The position numbers were made by a program, and so were the translations under genes. A stretch of DNA of 64,000 bases from Pseudocoprococcus catus (GTDB lineage Bacteria; Bacillota; Clostridia; Lachnospirales; Lachnospiraceae), in assembly GCF_019734885.1 (NCBI RefSeq), contig NZ_JAAXCM010000046.1, positions 1-64,000 on the forward strand. Reading direction: 5' to 3'. Under the pieces are notes generated by a model. That model searched no databases, was not told where the DNA came from, and worked only from the letters and a program-made list of their open reading frames with translations. This document shows, piece after piece, positions 6,892-17,100 of the stretch. Within the stretch, counting starts at the first letter, position 1, and each line of letters begins with the position of its first letter.

Positions 6892-9714
6892 CTATCTCGG
6901 CACTTCTTCCATAACGAAAGCTTCAATCTGGTCGCCTTCCTTAATATCATTGTATTTCTCGAAGGACATACCGCATTCATAGCCGGAATTAACTTCTTTC
7001 ACGTCATCTTTGAAACGCTTCAAAGATGCAAGCTCACCTTCATGGATAACAACATTATCTCTTAAGAGACGTACCTTGCAGTTACGGACGATCTTACCAT
7101 CCTGAACGTAACCGCCGATGATAGTACCGACACCAGATACCTTGTATGTCTGACGCACTTCTGCATGACCGATGATTTTCTCTTCAAATGTCGGTTCAAG
7201 CATACCCTTCATTGCAGCTTCGATATCTTCAATGGCATTGTAGATGACTCTGTACAGTCGCAGATCGACCTTTTCCTGTTCAGCCACAACTTTGGCCTGA
7301 TTGTCCGGACGAACATTGAAACCGATAATGATCGCATTGGAAGCAGAAGCAAGGGTTACATCAGATTCGTTGATGGCACCAACACCGCCATGGATAACCT
7401 TAACTGCCACTTCATCATTGGAGAGTTTTGCAAGACTCTGTTTAACAGCCTCTACAGAACCCTGAACATCCGCTTTGACAATGATATTCAGATCCTTGAT
7501 CTGACCAGCCTGGATCTGATCAAACAGACCATCCAGAGATAATTTGGATTTTGTATCTGCCAGCATCTTTTCACGTTTTGTTGCAATAAATGTCTCCGCC
7601 ATTGCACGGGCTTCTTTTTCTGTCTCTGTTGCAATAAAGACTTCGCCTGCCTGAGGCACTTCATTCAGACCAAGAATCTCTACAGGTGTAGACGGACCGG
7701 CTTTCTTCACACGACGCCCCTTATCATCGATCATTGCTCTGATCTTGCCAAATGCAGTACCAACAGTTACATTGTCGCCAACATTCAGTGTACCTTTCTG
7801 AACCAGCACGGTTGCCACAGGGCCACGGCCCTTATCCAGCTGTGCTTCAAGAATCAGGCCACGGCCTTTTCTGTTAGGGTTTGCCTTTAATTCTTTCACT
7901 TCAGCATCCAGAAGGATCATATCCAGCAGATCCTGAAGACCTTCACCTGTATGTGCGGAAACAGGTACCATAATGGTTGTACCACCCCAGTCCTCTGCGA
8001 TCAGACCATATTCTGTCAGTTCCTGTTTAACACGGTCAATATTAGCACTCGGCTTATCAATCTTGTTGATTGCAACAATAATATCGATTTCTGCTGCTTT
8101 GGCATGGTTAATGGCTTCAATTGTCTGAGGCATAACACCATCATCAGCTGCAACAACAAGGATTGCGATATCTGTGGACTGTGCACCTCTTAAACGCATG
8201 GCTGTGAAAGCCTCATGTCCAGGTGTATCAAGGAATGTAATCTTCTGACCACTCACTTCAACAACATAAGCACCTATATGCTGTGTGATACCGCCGGCCT
8301 CGCCTGATGTGACACTTGTCTTACGGATGGCATCAAGGATAGATGTCTTACCATGGTCAACGTGACCCATAACGCAGACAACCGGTGGTCTTGGTTCAAG
8401 ATCTGCTTCGTTTTCATCTTCTTCCTTCAGCATCTCTTCGATAACGTCCACAACAACTTCATGTTCGCAGAGAATATCATATTCAAGTGCGATTTCTTCT
8501 GCCTCATCATATGTGATGTCTGAGTTCACATTATACATCTTGCCTTCAAGGAAAAGCTTCTTGATGATCTGGGCAGCTGGAATCTTCATCTTATCTGCCA
8601 GTTCTTTGATTGTTACTGTCTCAGGCAGTTCAATGCTTGTTACCTTCTCTACAACCGGTTCCGGCTTTGGCTGTATATTCACAGGTTTCTTGCGCACTGT
8701 ATTTCTGTTGTTATTGTTATTCTTGTTATTGTTCTTGCCGTTTCTGGATGTATTTCTTCCTTCGAAATCTCTGTCATCACGACGGTTGTCACGGTCTTTG
8801 TTGTCCTTGTAATTTCTGCGGTTTTCTCTTGTTGTATCCTTTGTCATAACAACTTCTTTGTTGATGGCACTGTCAAGATTGAACTTGCCGTCACGACCGC
8901 CATTTCTGCCGCCCTGACCTCTGTTATCGCGGCTGCCGTTTCTGTTCTGGTTATTGCCGTCGCGATTGAAGCTTCTGTTCTGGCCATTGCCGTCACGGTT
9001 AAAGCTTCTGTTCTGGCCATTGCCATCACGGTTAAAGCTTCTGTTCTGGCCATTGCCGTCGCGGTTAAAGCTTCTGTTCTGGCCGTTGCCGTCGCGGTTA
9101 AAGCTTCTGTTCTGGCCATTGCCGTCGCGGTTAAAGCTTCTGTTCTGGCCATTGCCATCACGGTTAAAGCTTCTGTTCTGGCCATTGCCGTCGCGGTTAA
9201 AGCTTCTGTTCTGGCCATTGCCATCGCGGTTAAAGCTTCTGTTCTGACCATTGCCGTCGCGGTTAAAGCTTCTGTTCTGGCCATTGCCGTCGCGGTTAAA
9301 GCTTCTGTTCTGGCCATTGCCGTCGCGGTTAAAGCTTCTGTTCTGGCCGTTGCCGTCGCGGTTAAAGCTTCTGCTCTGACCATCACGTCCGCCGTTTCTG
9401 TTCTGGCTATTGCCGTCACGGCTGTCTCTTGATGCAGAGCTGTAGTTGCCGCGACTGTCTATGCTGCCCTGACCTGCATTGCTGCTGCGGCGCGGTGCTG
9501 CATTTCTATTATCCTGAGCCGGTTTGGATTCCTGCTTCTGAGCTGGTTTTGCTACCGGCTGTGTAAAGAACTTTCTGATCTTATCTGCATTCTCAGATGA
9601 AATGGTACTCATATGGCTCTCTACATCTACTCCATGTCCCTTTAAGGCATAGATCACATCTTTGCTGCTTTTATTTAATTCCTTTGCCAATTCATGTACT
9701 CTGATTTTTGACAT
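6892..9714 (-). CDS. infB: Translation initiation factor IF-2, with an expanded repeat linker
   Basis: GTPase that delivers initiator tRNA to the 30S subunit and drives subunit joining. The N-terminal IF2N domain ([17 protein letters not shown], residues 4-20) is followed by a highly polar linker, a second IF2N-like domain near residue 370, and the G domain near residue 450 with [17 protein letters not shown] and NKIDKP. Domains II-IV follow. The linker contains twelve exact copies of an 11-residue unit ([11 protein letters not shown]; bases 8971-9366) plus degenerate copies on both sides, rich in Gly, Arg and Asn. Total length is 940, at the long end for the family because of the linker. Confidence 0.97.
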   Translation of the reverse strand: MSKIRVHELAKELNKSSKDVIYALKGHGVDVESHMSTISSENADKIRKFFTQPVAKPAQKQESKPAQDNRNAAPRRSSNAGQGSIDSRGNYSSASRDSRDGNSQNRNGGRDGQSRSFNRDGNGQNRSFNRDGNGQNRSFNRDGNGQNRSFNRDGNGQNRSFNRDGNGQNRSFNRDGNGQNRSFNRDGNGQNRSFNRDGNGQNRSFNRDGNGQNRSFNRDGNGQNRSFNRDGNGQNRSFNRDGNGQNRSFNRDGNNQNRNGSRDNRGQGGRNGGRDGKFNLDSAINKEVVMTKDTTRENRRNYKDNKDRDNRRDDRDFEGRNTSRNGKNNNKNNNNNRNTVRKKPVNIQPKPEPVVEKVTSIELPETVTIKELADKMKIPAAQIIKKLFLEGKMYNVNSDITYDEAEEIALEYDILCEHEVVVDVIEEMLKEEDENEADLEPRPPVVCVMGHVDHGKTSILDAIRKTSVTSGEAGGITQHIGAYVVEVSGQKITFLDTPGHEAFTAMRLRGAQSTDIAILVVAADDGVMPQTIEAINHAKAAEIDIIVAINKIDKPSANIDRVKQELTEYGLIAEDWGGTTIMVPVSAHTGEGLQDLLDMILLDAEVKELKANPNRKGRGLILEAQLDKGRGPVATVLVQKGTLNVGDNVTVGTAFGKIRAMIDDKGRRVKKAGPSTPVEILGLNEVPQAGEVFIATETEKEARAMAETFIATKREKMLADTKSKLSLDGLFDQIQAGQIKDLNIIVKADVQGSVEAVKQSLAKLSNDEVAVKVIHGGVGAINESDVTLASASNAIIIGFNVRPDNQAKVVAEQEKVDLRLYRVIYNAIEDIEAAMKGMLEPTFEEKIIGHAEVRQTYKVSGVGTIIGGYVQDGKIVRNCKVRLLRDNVVIHEGELASLKRFKDDVKEVNSGYECGMSFEKYNDIKEGDQIEAFVMEEVPR
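8971..9366 (-). repeat. Tandem repeat of 12 x 33 bp inside infB
   Basis: Twelve in-frame 33-base units encode identical 11-residue peptides. The units differ only at synonymous third positions (CCGTCGCGG versus CCATCACGG, CTGGCC versus CTGACC). The pattern fits repeated duplication under protein-level constraint or gene-conversion-like homogenisation. Plus-strand open frames here are shadows of the repeat. Confidence 0.95.
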
Positions 9715-9740
9715 AGGCTACCTCCGTTAAAATGGCGGAA

Positions 9741-10055
9741 TCACTGATTGATTCCTGTATCAATAAGTTTCCTGATGGACTTTCCGAAACCGGCATCAAG
9801 CACTGCCAGGGAAGCCCTGTATCCACGTCCCGTATGTGTACCGAGACTCTCTTTTGTTCCATAAATGCATACAGGTACATGATAATACGCACCCATATCA
9901 TTAAATGATTTCTTCGTATTGTCAGAGGCATCCGAGGCAATGATGACAAGAACTGCCTTGCCTTTTCTGACAGCGGACTCTACCGCAAATTCGCCGCTGG
10001 CGATCTTGCCCGCCTTTGTTGCAAGTCCGATCATGGATAAAGCTTTATCTGTCAA
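9741..10055 (-). CDS. L7Ae-family RNA-binding protein YlxQ
   Basis: Member of the ribosomal L7Ae/L30e/YlxQ family, which binds kink-turn RNA; its cellular role in bacteria is not settled. The 104 residues begin KALSMIGLATKAGKIASGE, the typical family opening, and include the VLVIIASDASDNTKK strand-turn motif. The start appears to be TTG at 10055 overlapping the rnpM stop, with GGAG close upstream. The gene lies between rnpM and infB as in Bacillus. Confidence 0.88.
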   Translation of the reverse strand: MTDKALSMIGLATKAGKIASGEFAVESAVRKGKAVLVIIASDASDNTKKSFNDMGAYYHVPVCIYGTKESLGTHTGRGYRASLAVLDAGFGKSIRKLIDTGINQ

Positions 10056-10311
10056 TATTCTCCATCTCCTCTTCCAGTTGTCCGTAAACCTCTTTTGGTA
10101 TCTGCATCTTCAGTGAGCGCTCCAGGCCTCTGTTCTTGATGGCTTTCTGAAGGCATTCACTTTTAGGGCAAATATAAGCGCCGCGGCCATTTTTACGGCC
10201 TGTTGCATCGATACAGATTTCATCCTCCGGTGTCTTGATAACACGGATCATTTCTTTCTTGCTTTTCATTTCCTGACAGCCAATACACTGTCTCATAGGA
10301 ATCTTCTTCAT
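10045..10311 (-). CDS. rnpM: RNase P modulator RnpM (YlxR, DUF448)
   Basis: YlxR-family protein; in B. subtilis it binds the RNase P RNA and lowers tRNA-precursor processing. Recognisable by RQCIGCQEMKSKKEMIRV near the N-terminus and the GRKNGRGAYICPKSECL motif around residue 40-57. The open frame reaches a GTG at 10320, but AAAGGTGA lies just before the ATG at 10311, which I prefer (88 residues). It is tightly packed between nusA and ylxQ. Confidence 0.88.
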   Translation of the reverse strand: MKKIPMRQCIGCQEMKSKKEMIRVIKTPEDEICIDATGRKNGRGAYICPKSECLQKAIKNRGLERSLKMQIPKEVYGQLEEEMENIDR

Positions 10312-10324
10312 AGCCGTCACCTTT

Positions 10325-11371
10325 TTAGTAACCGTAAGCCTGGGATTCGCTCTTGATATCGATCTTATAACCTGTCAGTTTTGCGGCCAGTCTTGCATTC
10401 TGGCCTTCCTTGCCAATAGCCAGTGATAACTGGTAATCCGGAACAACAACTGCCGCACTCTTCTCTTCAGGATCTACATCTACAGAGACAACCTTTGCAG
10501 GGCTAAGTGCATTCTCGATGAGAACTGCAGGATCTTCACTCCAGTTGATGATGTCGATCTTCTCACCGCGAAGCTCATCAACGATGGCATTGACACGGGC
10601 ACCATTCATGCCGACACATGCACCGACAGGATCAACATTTAGATTGTTGGAGCTGACAGCGATCTTTGTTCTGGAACCCGCTTCTCTTGCAATACTCTTG
10701 ATCTCAACTGTACCGTCTCTGACTTCAGTTACTTCTGCTTCAAACAGTCTCTTCACCAGTTCAGGATGTGTACGAGATACAGTTACCTTCGGTCCCTTTG
10801 TTGTGTTCTTTACTTCTACGATGTAGAGTTTGATACGGTCTGTCGGCTTGAACACTTCTCCCTTCACCTGTTCGTTCTCAGTAAGAACTGCATCTACTTT
10901 ACCAAGATTCACACTGATGTTCTTGCCGTTATATCTCTGAACAACACCTGTCACAATATCCTTCTCACGGCCATAATATTCATTGTACAAAGATTTTCTC
11001 TCTTCTTCACGGATCTTCTGCACAACGACCTGTTTGGCTTTCTGTGCAGCAATACGTCCGAAGTTCTTCGGTACGATCTCCACATGAACAATATCACCCG
11101 GATCATAAAATTTATTCTTCAGTCTTGCATCGGCAACGCTGATCTCCATCTCCGGATCTTCTACTTCTTCCACTACTGTCTTGTCTGCAAAGACTTTGAC
11201 TTCACCGGTCTCACGATTCATTGTCACACGGATATTGTCTGCTTTGCCGTATTCATTCTTACAGGCAGCAACAAGAGAATTCTCAATGGCTTCAAGCAGA
11301 ATATCTTTGCTGATGCCTTTCTCTTTTTCTATATCATCCAATGCTTTGATTAACTCTTTACCTTCATTCAT
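10325..11371 (-). CDS. nusA: Transcription termination/antitermination factor NusA
   Basis: Binds RNA polymerase and nascent RNA, stimulating pausing, hairpin termination and rRNA antitermination. The order is an N-terminal polymerase-binding domain, S1 domain (about residues 135-200), then KH1 and KH2 (DPVGACVGMNGARVNAIVDEL and LAIGKEGQNARLAAKLTGY segments). The longest frame starts at 11467 inside rimP, but AGGAGGAATTAC directly precedes ATG at 11371, giving 348 residues, normal for Firmicutes forms without the extra C-terminal repeats of E. coli. Confidence 0.95.
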   Translation of the reverse strand: MNEGKELIKALDDIEKEKGISKDILLEAIENSLVAACKNEYGKADNIRVTMNRETGEVKVFADKTVVEEVEDPEMEISVADARLKNKFYDPGDIVHVEIVPKNFGRIAAQKAKQVVVQKIREEERKSLYNEYYGREKDIVTGVVQRYNGKNISVNLGKVDAVLTENEQVKGEVFKPTDRIKLYIVEVKNTTKGPKVTVSRTHPELVKRLFEAEVTEVRDGTVEIKSIAREAGSRTKIAVSSNNLNVDPVGACVGMNGARVNAIVDELRGEKIDIINWSEDPAVLIENALSPAKVVSVDVDPEEKSAAVVVPDYQLSLAIGKEGQNARLAAKLTGYKIDIKSESQAYGY

Positions 11372-11402
11372 TTTTTGTAATTCCTCCTCTATATCTATTC
11401 CA

Positions 11403-11867
11403 TCAGAAGAAGAATGCAAGCCGGATGCGTGCAATGTCAGAACGCTTAAACTGCATCTCGGTTTCATCTTCCATCTCCAGTGTCACCGTATCTTCATCGT
11501 ATGCTTTCAAAATACCGACGAATTCTTTTTCTTTGTTAATTGCTTTGAATAATTTTACTTCAACATCCTTACCGATGCTTCTTGCAAAATCCTTCTCTTT
11601 CTTCAGAGGACGATCAAGACCCGGTGAACTGACTTCCAGAATATAATTTTCCGAAATAAAGTCCTCTTCATCCAGCAAATCACTGAGCGCCCGGCTGACT
11701 TCCTCGCAGTCATCTACTGTGATCCCGTTCTCTTTATCAATGTAGGCACGCAGATACCAATTGGCACCTTCTTTCACCCATTCTACATCGACAAGTTCAA
11801 ATCCTTTCGTCTCGACGATCGGCATAAGCATTGCCTCTGTCCTGCTTTCATAATCTTTCTTTGCCAT
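11403..11867 (-). CDS. rimP: Ribosome maturation factor RimP
   Basis: Two-domain protein needed for 30S maturation. It shows the conserved GFELVDVEWVKEGANWYLR start region, the YIDKENGITVDDCEEVSR segment and the SPGLDRPLKKEKDF motif. Start at ATG 11867 with GGAAGGA about ten bases upstream (a GTG at 11876 is the alternative). It is first in the rimP-nusA-rnpM-ylxQ-infB-rbfA-nrnA-truB-ribF operon, with its promoter at 11962-11990. Confidence 0.93.
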   Translation of the reverse strand: MAKKDYESRTEAMLMPIVETKGFELVDVEWVKEGANWYLRAYIDKENGITVDDCEEVSRALSDLLDEEDFISENYILEVSSPGLDRPLKKEKDFARSIGKDVEVKLFKAINKEKEFVGILKAYDEDTVTLEMEDETEMQFKRSDIARIRLAFFF

Positions 11868-11908
11868 GTAACTCACTTCCTTCCCGAATTAAGATTCCTT
11901 AACACGTA

Positions 11909-11936
11909 CAAAGAGTGGACTTACGCCCACTCTTTG
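11909..11936 (-). other. Hairpin in the leader of the rimP operon
   Basis: CAAAGAGTGG (11909-11918) pairs with CCACTCTTTG. It lies between the rimP promoter and the rimP start and has no T tract, so it is unlikely to be a simple terminator. It may shape the leader RNA. Confidence 0.45.
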
Positions 11937-11961
11937 CTAAAGTTAATATACTATCTTATTC

Positions 11962-11990
11962 ATTGTAACACCAGTTTGATTATTTGGCAA
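11962..11990 (-). promoter_or_regulatory. Promoter of the rimP-ribF operon
   Basis: On the minus strand TTGCCA (11990-11985), 17 bases, TACAAT (11967-11962), ending just after the upstream sulfatase gene stop codon. The predicted transcript has a leader of about 90 bases. Confidence 0.6.
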
Positions 11991-12000
11991 TAGTCAAATA

Positions 12001-14091
12001 TTAATAAGAAAAGAAATTCTCAAGCCGGTGTTTTGTATCAAACAGATCATTGTACAGCAGTTTTTTGTAGACTTTCAGCAGATTGTCTGCTGTATCTGTA
12101 CTGCTTTCTGTTTCCTGATTCTCCTTCAGAACATGTGCCGACACAAACGGAACCTCCTGCTCTAAATCTGACAGATAGCTCTGGAAATCCGTCAACGGCA
12201 GTCCTGCTGCTTTCAAAAGACGTACAGCCAGATAGTTGGCACTTGTCTCTTCTCCCTGACTCTCATCAATATCATAATTGGCCCACATAACAAACGGCAC
12301 AATATAACGTTCTTTTCTGTCACTGCCCGTACCAATAGATGAGATGGAATCATCCCCTTCATCCATCACCTTTCCTGTATCCACCACATTGGTAATATAA
12401 TCCGCCGGCTGATGATCTCCGAACATCATGATGATCGTCGGCTCCGACTGCTTTTCAAAATAATCCACCAGCTGTTTGAAAGCTTCATCCGAGCGTTTTA
12501 TCAAAGACAGATACTGTTCTGTTGCTTTCAGATAGGTCCCTTTGCCGCCCAGGATACTGACATCCGGTATAAAATTGCTGTAGCGCTTCACATAACTGCC
12601 GTGATTCTGCATGGTCACATCAAACATAAATAGCTTCTCATCCGAAGATTTCTGTTCGTATCTCTCGATGATCTTCTGATAAGTCGTCCAGTCACTAATA
12701 TAAGTGCGCAGAATCTCCGGATTCCGGAAATCATCTTTAAAATACTTTTCTTCAAATCCAAGATCATCATACACGGTATCTCTGTTCCAGCCCTTCGGAT
12801 AATACGGATGCATAGCCACCGATGTGTAACCGATGGAAGATAACTGACTCGGCAGTGCCGGCAATTCCGATTTGATATACTGCTGATAGGCAATACTGCC
12901 TGTAGGAAGGAAATACATACTGAGACCTGTCAGAAATTCAAATTCTGTATTGGCTGTATTGCCGCCTTTGACAGAGGAATACATCCATCCCTTCTGCGTA
13001 TTTTTCGTCAGTGAATTAATAAACGGCAGAACTTCCTCATCGGTTTCATAATCTCCGAGAACAGACAGATCTGAAAAAGCCTCATTCATAATGACAATGA
13101 TATTCGGCTTGTCAGACAAGTGTGTATTTGCTTCACTGTCCGCCCCGGAAATATTTTGTGCCGTATACTCTTCCTGTATTCTGGCCAGTTCCTCCTGGGA
13201 ATACCCCTCCGGTTTGTCAATCTTCAGATAACGGAGATTGACAACAAAGCTCAATGCCAGACCGTTATTCCGATAGTAAACTGTCGGTGTAAAAAGCGTT
13301 GTATCCATCTTAAATGACGCAATTGCCGCATCTGTCTGGACATAACTGCAGAAACCGAAAAATGCAGCACACATCACTGCAATACCGGCTCCTCTGAACT
13401 TTGACATTTTAAATTTCAACTGCATCTTCAGGCACAGAGACCAGAGCAGCATGATCAATAAAATGACATTGCAGGCTCTGACAGATAATTTATACTCAAA
13501 ATTGTCTGCCACCGTTGCTGCCACGCCCACAGAAAAAAGGTCCCATGGCAGGATCGGTGAAGACCTGAACATCAGCACAAAATAGTTGGCAAGTCCTGCC
13601 GCGCCAAGCAGCAGGGAGCCAATCATAATGGCTGTTCCTGTCCGTCCCGTAATAAACAGCAGTACACCAAAAAACAGATAGTACATGACCAGATTCAAAA
13701 TAACCGGGCCATCCCACATCTGGCTCAACAGATGTGTATAGCTCTCCACCATCATGAAGACTGCCGCCGGAGCAAAAGCTGCCAGAAGCATTTCAATCAG
13801 CTGTGAATAACGGAATCGAAACAGGTTGACGAAAGCAGCTGCCACTATGAAGATAACCGACAGCCACAGCCATTCCTGGCTTTTTTCTGCCGTCTGCATG
13901 GAATAAACAGCCGTTCCTGCCATCACAATGCCGAATATCACCGCCAGTATCACTGATTTCTTATCTATCCATTTGTCCTTCTTTTGAATCGGCCGTTTCA
14001 ACTGCCCGCCGATCCATGATAAATATTTTTTTGTTTCGGAGGACCGTTCTGATTTTTTATAGGTTCTCTTCTTATGTTTTTTGTTCTTCAA
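12001..14091 (-). CDS. LTA synthase family sulfatase-fold membrane protein
   Basis: Predicted phosphoglycerol transferase of the lipoteichoic acid synthase type, anchored in the membrane with its catalytic domain outside. A basic cytoplasmic N-terminus is followed by several membrane helices (about residues 45-270). The extracellular sulfatase-fold domain has PNIIVIMNEAFSDL (metal-binding Glu), GGNTANTEFEFLTG (likely Thr nucleophile), the TMQNHGSY segment and FGDHQPADY (metal ligands). The start codon is TTG with GGAGG ten bases upstream. It follows polC by 14 bases and probably reads from the same operon. The exact polymer made cannot be told. Confidence 0.85.
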   Translation of the reverse strand: MKNKKHKKRTYKKSERSSETKKYLSWIGGQLKRPIQKKDKWIDKKSVILAVIFGIVMAGTAVYSMQTAEKSQEWLWLSVIFIVAAAFVNLFRFRYSQLIEMLLAAFAPAAVFMMVESYTHLLSQMWDGPVILNLVMYYLFFGVLLFITGRTGTAIMIGSLLLGAAGLANYFVLMFRSSPILPWDLFSVGVAATVADNFEYKLSVRACNVILLIMLLWSLCLKMQLKFKMSKFRGAGIAVMCAAFFGFCSYVQTDAAIASFKMDTTLFTPTVYYRNNGLALSFVVNLRYLKIDKPEGYSQEELARIQEEYTAQNISGADSEANTHLSDKPNIIVIMNEAFSDLSVLGDYETDEEVLPFINSLTKNTQKGWMYSSVKGGNTANTEFEFLTGLSMYFLPTGSIAYQQYIKSELPALPSQLSSIGYTSVAMHPYYPKGWNRDTVYDDLGFEEKYFKDDFRNPEILRTYISDWTTYQKIIERYEQKSSDEKLFMFDVTMQNHGSYVKRYSNFIPDVSILGGKGTYLKATEQYLSLIKRSDEAFKQLVDYFEKQSEPTIIMMFGDHQPADYITNVVDTGKVMDEGDDSISSIGTGSDRKERYIVPFVMWANYDIDESQGEETSANYLAVRLLKAAGLPLTDFQSYLSDLEQEVPFVSAHVLKENQETESSTDTADNLLKVYKKLLYNDLFDTKHRLENFFSY

Positions 14092-14105
14092 GTCAATCCT
14101 GCCTC

Positions 14106-17100
14106 CTAAAAACCAAAATCAAAAATTGACAGCTGATTGCTCTCCGGAAGTCCTCCGAGGAGCCCCAGCTCAGCCATTGTATCAAGTACCGTCTGACTGA
14201 CTTTTGCCTTCTGACGGATATCATCCTTCGACAGGAACTTCTCACCGCGCTCAGTCTCGGCATGTGCCGCCACAGCCAACGCTTCCGCAGCAATACCGCC
14301 CATGCCTTCAATGACAGAAAACGGCGGCAGTAATTTGTCCTCCACAACCTGGAATTTGATGGCATCCGACTGATAGAGATCAATCTTCAGGAATTCAAAT
14401 CCCCTGGCATAAAACTCCTGTACGATCTTCATATCACGCAGCGTATCCTGCTCCTTCTTGGAAAGATTCGGGTTTGCTTTATAAGCTTTGATATGATTAT
14501 CAATAGCCGCTTTCCCCTGACACATCAGACCATAATCAAAGGCCGTTGCTCGAATGGTGAAAAAGGCTGCATAATAAGCCAGCGGCTCATGGATCTTAAA
14601 CCAGGCAATACGGATACCCATCATAACATAAGCCACCGCATGGGCTTTCGGGAACATGTATTTGATCTTTTTGCAGGACCAGAGATACCAGTCCGGCACA
14701 TCATGTTCTTTCATGACTTTCTCATAATCCGGTGTCAGGCCCTTCCCTTTACGGACACTTTCCATAATCTTGAAGGACTGTTCAGACTCAACCCCTTTGT
14801 CGATGAGGTAGATCATAATATCATCTCGTGTACAGATAGCCGTGGAAATCTGGGCTTTACCTTCCTGAATCAGTGTCTGTGCATTGCCCAGCCATACATC
14901 CGTACCATGGGACAGACCGGAGATACGTACCAGATCCGAAAATGCTTTCGGTTTTGTATCACGGAGCATCTGCATAACGAATTCCGTACCGAACTCAGGA
15001 ATACCGAGAGAACCCAGGTCGGTACCGCCGATGTCCTCCGGTTTAATATGGAGCGCCTCAAGACCATGAAACAGCGATAATACTTCCGGATCATCCAGTC
15101 GTATCTTCGTGGCGTCCACGCCGGTAATATCTTCCAGCATACGAATCATGGTCGGATCATCATGTCCGAGAATATCCAGCTTCAAAAGGTTATGGTCAAT
15201 GGAATGATAATCGAAATGGGTGGTAATAATCTTGGTTGTCTGGTCATTGGCAGGATGCTGAACCGGTGTGAAAGAGTAAATTTCCTCACCATGAGGTACA
15301 ACAATGATACCGCCGGGATGCTGACCGGTTGTACGTCTGACACCGACGCATCCGCTGGAAATCCGGTCCAGCTCGCAGGAACGTTTATGCTGTTCATGCT
15401 CTTCGTAATAATGCATGGCATAACCGTAAGCCGTCTTGTCCGCCAGTGTACCAACGGTTCCCGCACGGAATGTCTTGCCTTTACCAAAGATAACCTCCGT
15501 ATAAGCATGCGCCTTACTCTGGTAATCACCGGAGAAGTTCAAGTCAATATCCGGCTCTTTGTTGCCCTTGAATCCAAGGAAGGTTTCGAAAGGAATATCA
15601 TGTCCCTCCTTCATCAGCGGTTCTCCGCATACCGGGCAGACCCTATCTTCCATATCACAGCCGGAACGGCCGGAAAAGCTTTTGACATAGTCTGAATCAA
15701 AATCCACATAGTGACATTTCGGGCACAGATAATGGGCCTGCAGGGAATTAACCTCTGTAATACCGGCCATATAGGCAACAAAAGATGAACCGACAGAACC
15801 TCTGGAACCTACCAGATAGCCGTCTGCAACGGATTTCCACACCAGTTTCTGCGCAATGATATACATAACCGCAAAACCATTACCAATGATAGAATTCAGT
15901 TCTCTTTCCAGTCGCTCCGTCACGATATCCGGCAAATCCTCCCCGTAAAGCTCATGGGCACGATTGTAACAGATATCTCTAAGGATGCCTGCCGAATTCT
16001 CAATGACCGGCGGACATTTATCCGGCCGGACCGGAGAAATTCTGTCAATCATATCCGCAATCCTGTTGGTATTGGTCACAACCACTTCTTCTGCTTTCTC
16101 AGCTCCCAGGTACTGAAACTCCTCCAACATCTCCTCTGTGGTCCGAAGGTACAACGGCGGCTGCAGATCCGCATCTCCAAATCCCTTATTGGACATGATG
16201 ATCCTTCGGTATACTTCATCTTCCGGATTCAAAAAATGCACATCACAGGTGGCGCAGACCGGCTTGTTGAATTTCTCTCCCAGCTCCACAATCTTCCTGT
16301 TCAGATCCTGCAGATCAGCGACAGTGCTGACCTTTGTCATCTTCGGATCACGGATCATAAATTCATTGTTGCCGGTGGGCTGAATCTCCAGATAATCATA
16401 AAAATCTACAATTCTTGCAATTTCTTCTTCCGATCGTTCATCCACAACGGCTCTGAAAAGCTCTCCCGCCTCACAGGCAGATCCGAGGATTAGTCCCTCC
16501 CTGTATTTTGCAAGCACACTCTTTGGTATTCTCGGACGTCTCGCGTAATAATCCAGATGGGACAATGACACAAGACGATACAGATTAATACGGCCAATCT
16601 CATTCTTAGCCAAAAGAATAATATGGTAAGTTTTTAATTTCTTAATGGCATCCACAGACATGGCACTGTATGTATTCAGCTCATCCAGATCCCTGATATT
16701 CTTTTTCTTGAAACGTTCCAGAAAACGCACAAAAACATCCGCTGTCGCCCCGGCATCATCCACCGCACGATGATGGTTGGCCAGAGTACATCCCATGGCT
16801 TCAACTACGGTATCCAGCTTGTAATTCTTCAGACCTTCCAGAAAGCTTCTGGCAATCCCCAGTGTATCCACATAGGTGTAATCATAGGGCAGTCCCAGAA
16901 CCTCACAATTGTGACGGATAAATCCCGTATCAAAATCCGCATTGTGAGCCACCAGAACGGAGCCTTTGCAGAAATCCATAAATCTCGGCAGGATCACCGA
17001 AATATTCGGGGCATCTTCCACCATTCTGTCATTGATGCTCGTCAGTTTCTCGATTTCAAAAGGAATTGGCCTTTCCGGATTGACAAATTCACTGAACTTC

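Noticed and set aside
8954-9247. Plus-strand repetitive open frame ([11 protein letters not shown] units)
   Set aside because: Shadow of the infB repeat on the opposite strand, with no RBS.
8971-9366. Regular 33-base repeats as a possible CRISPR array
   Set aside because: There are no unique spacers; the units are contiguous and in frame within infB.
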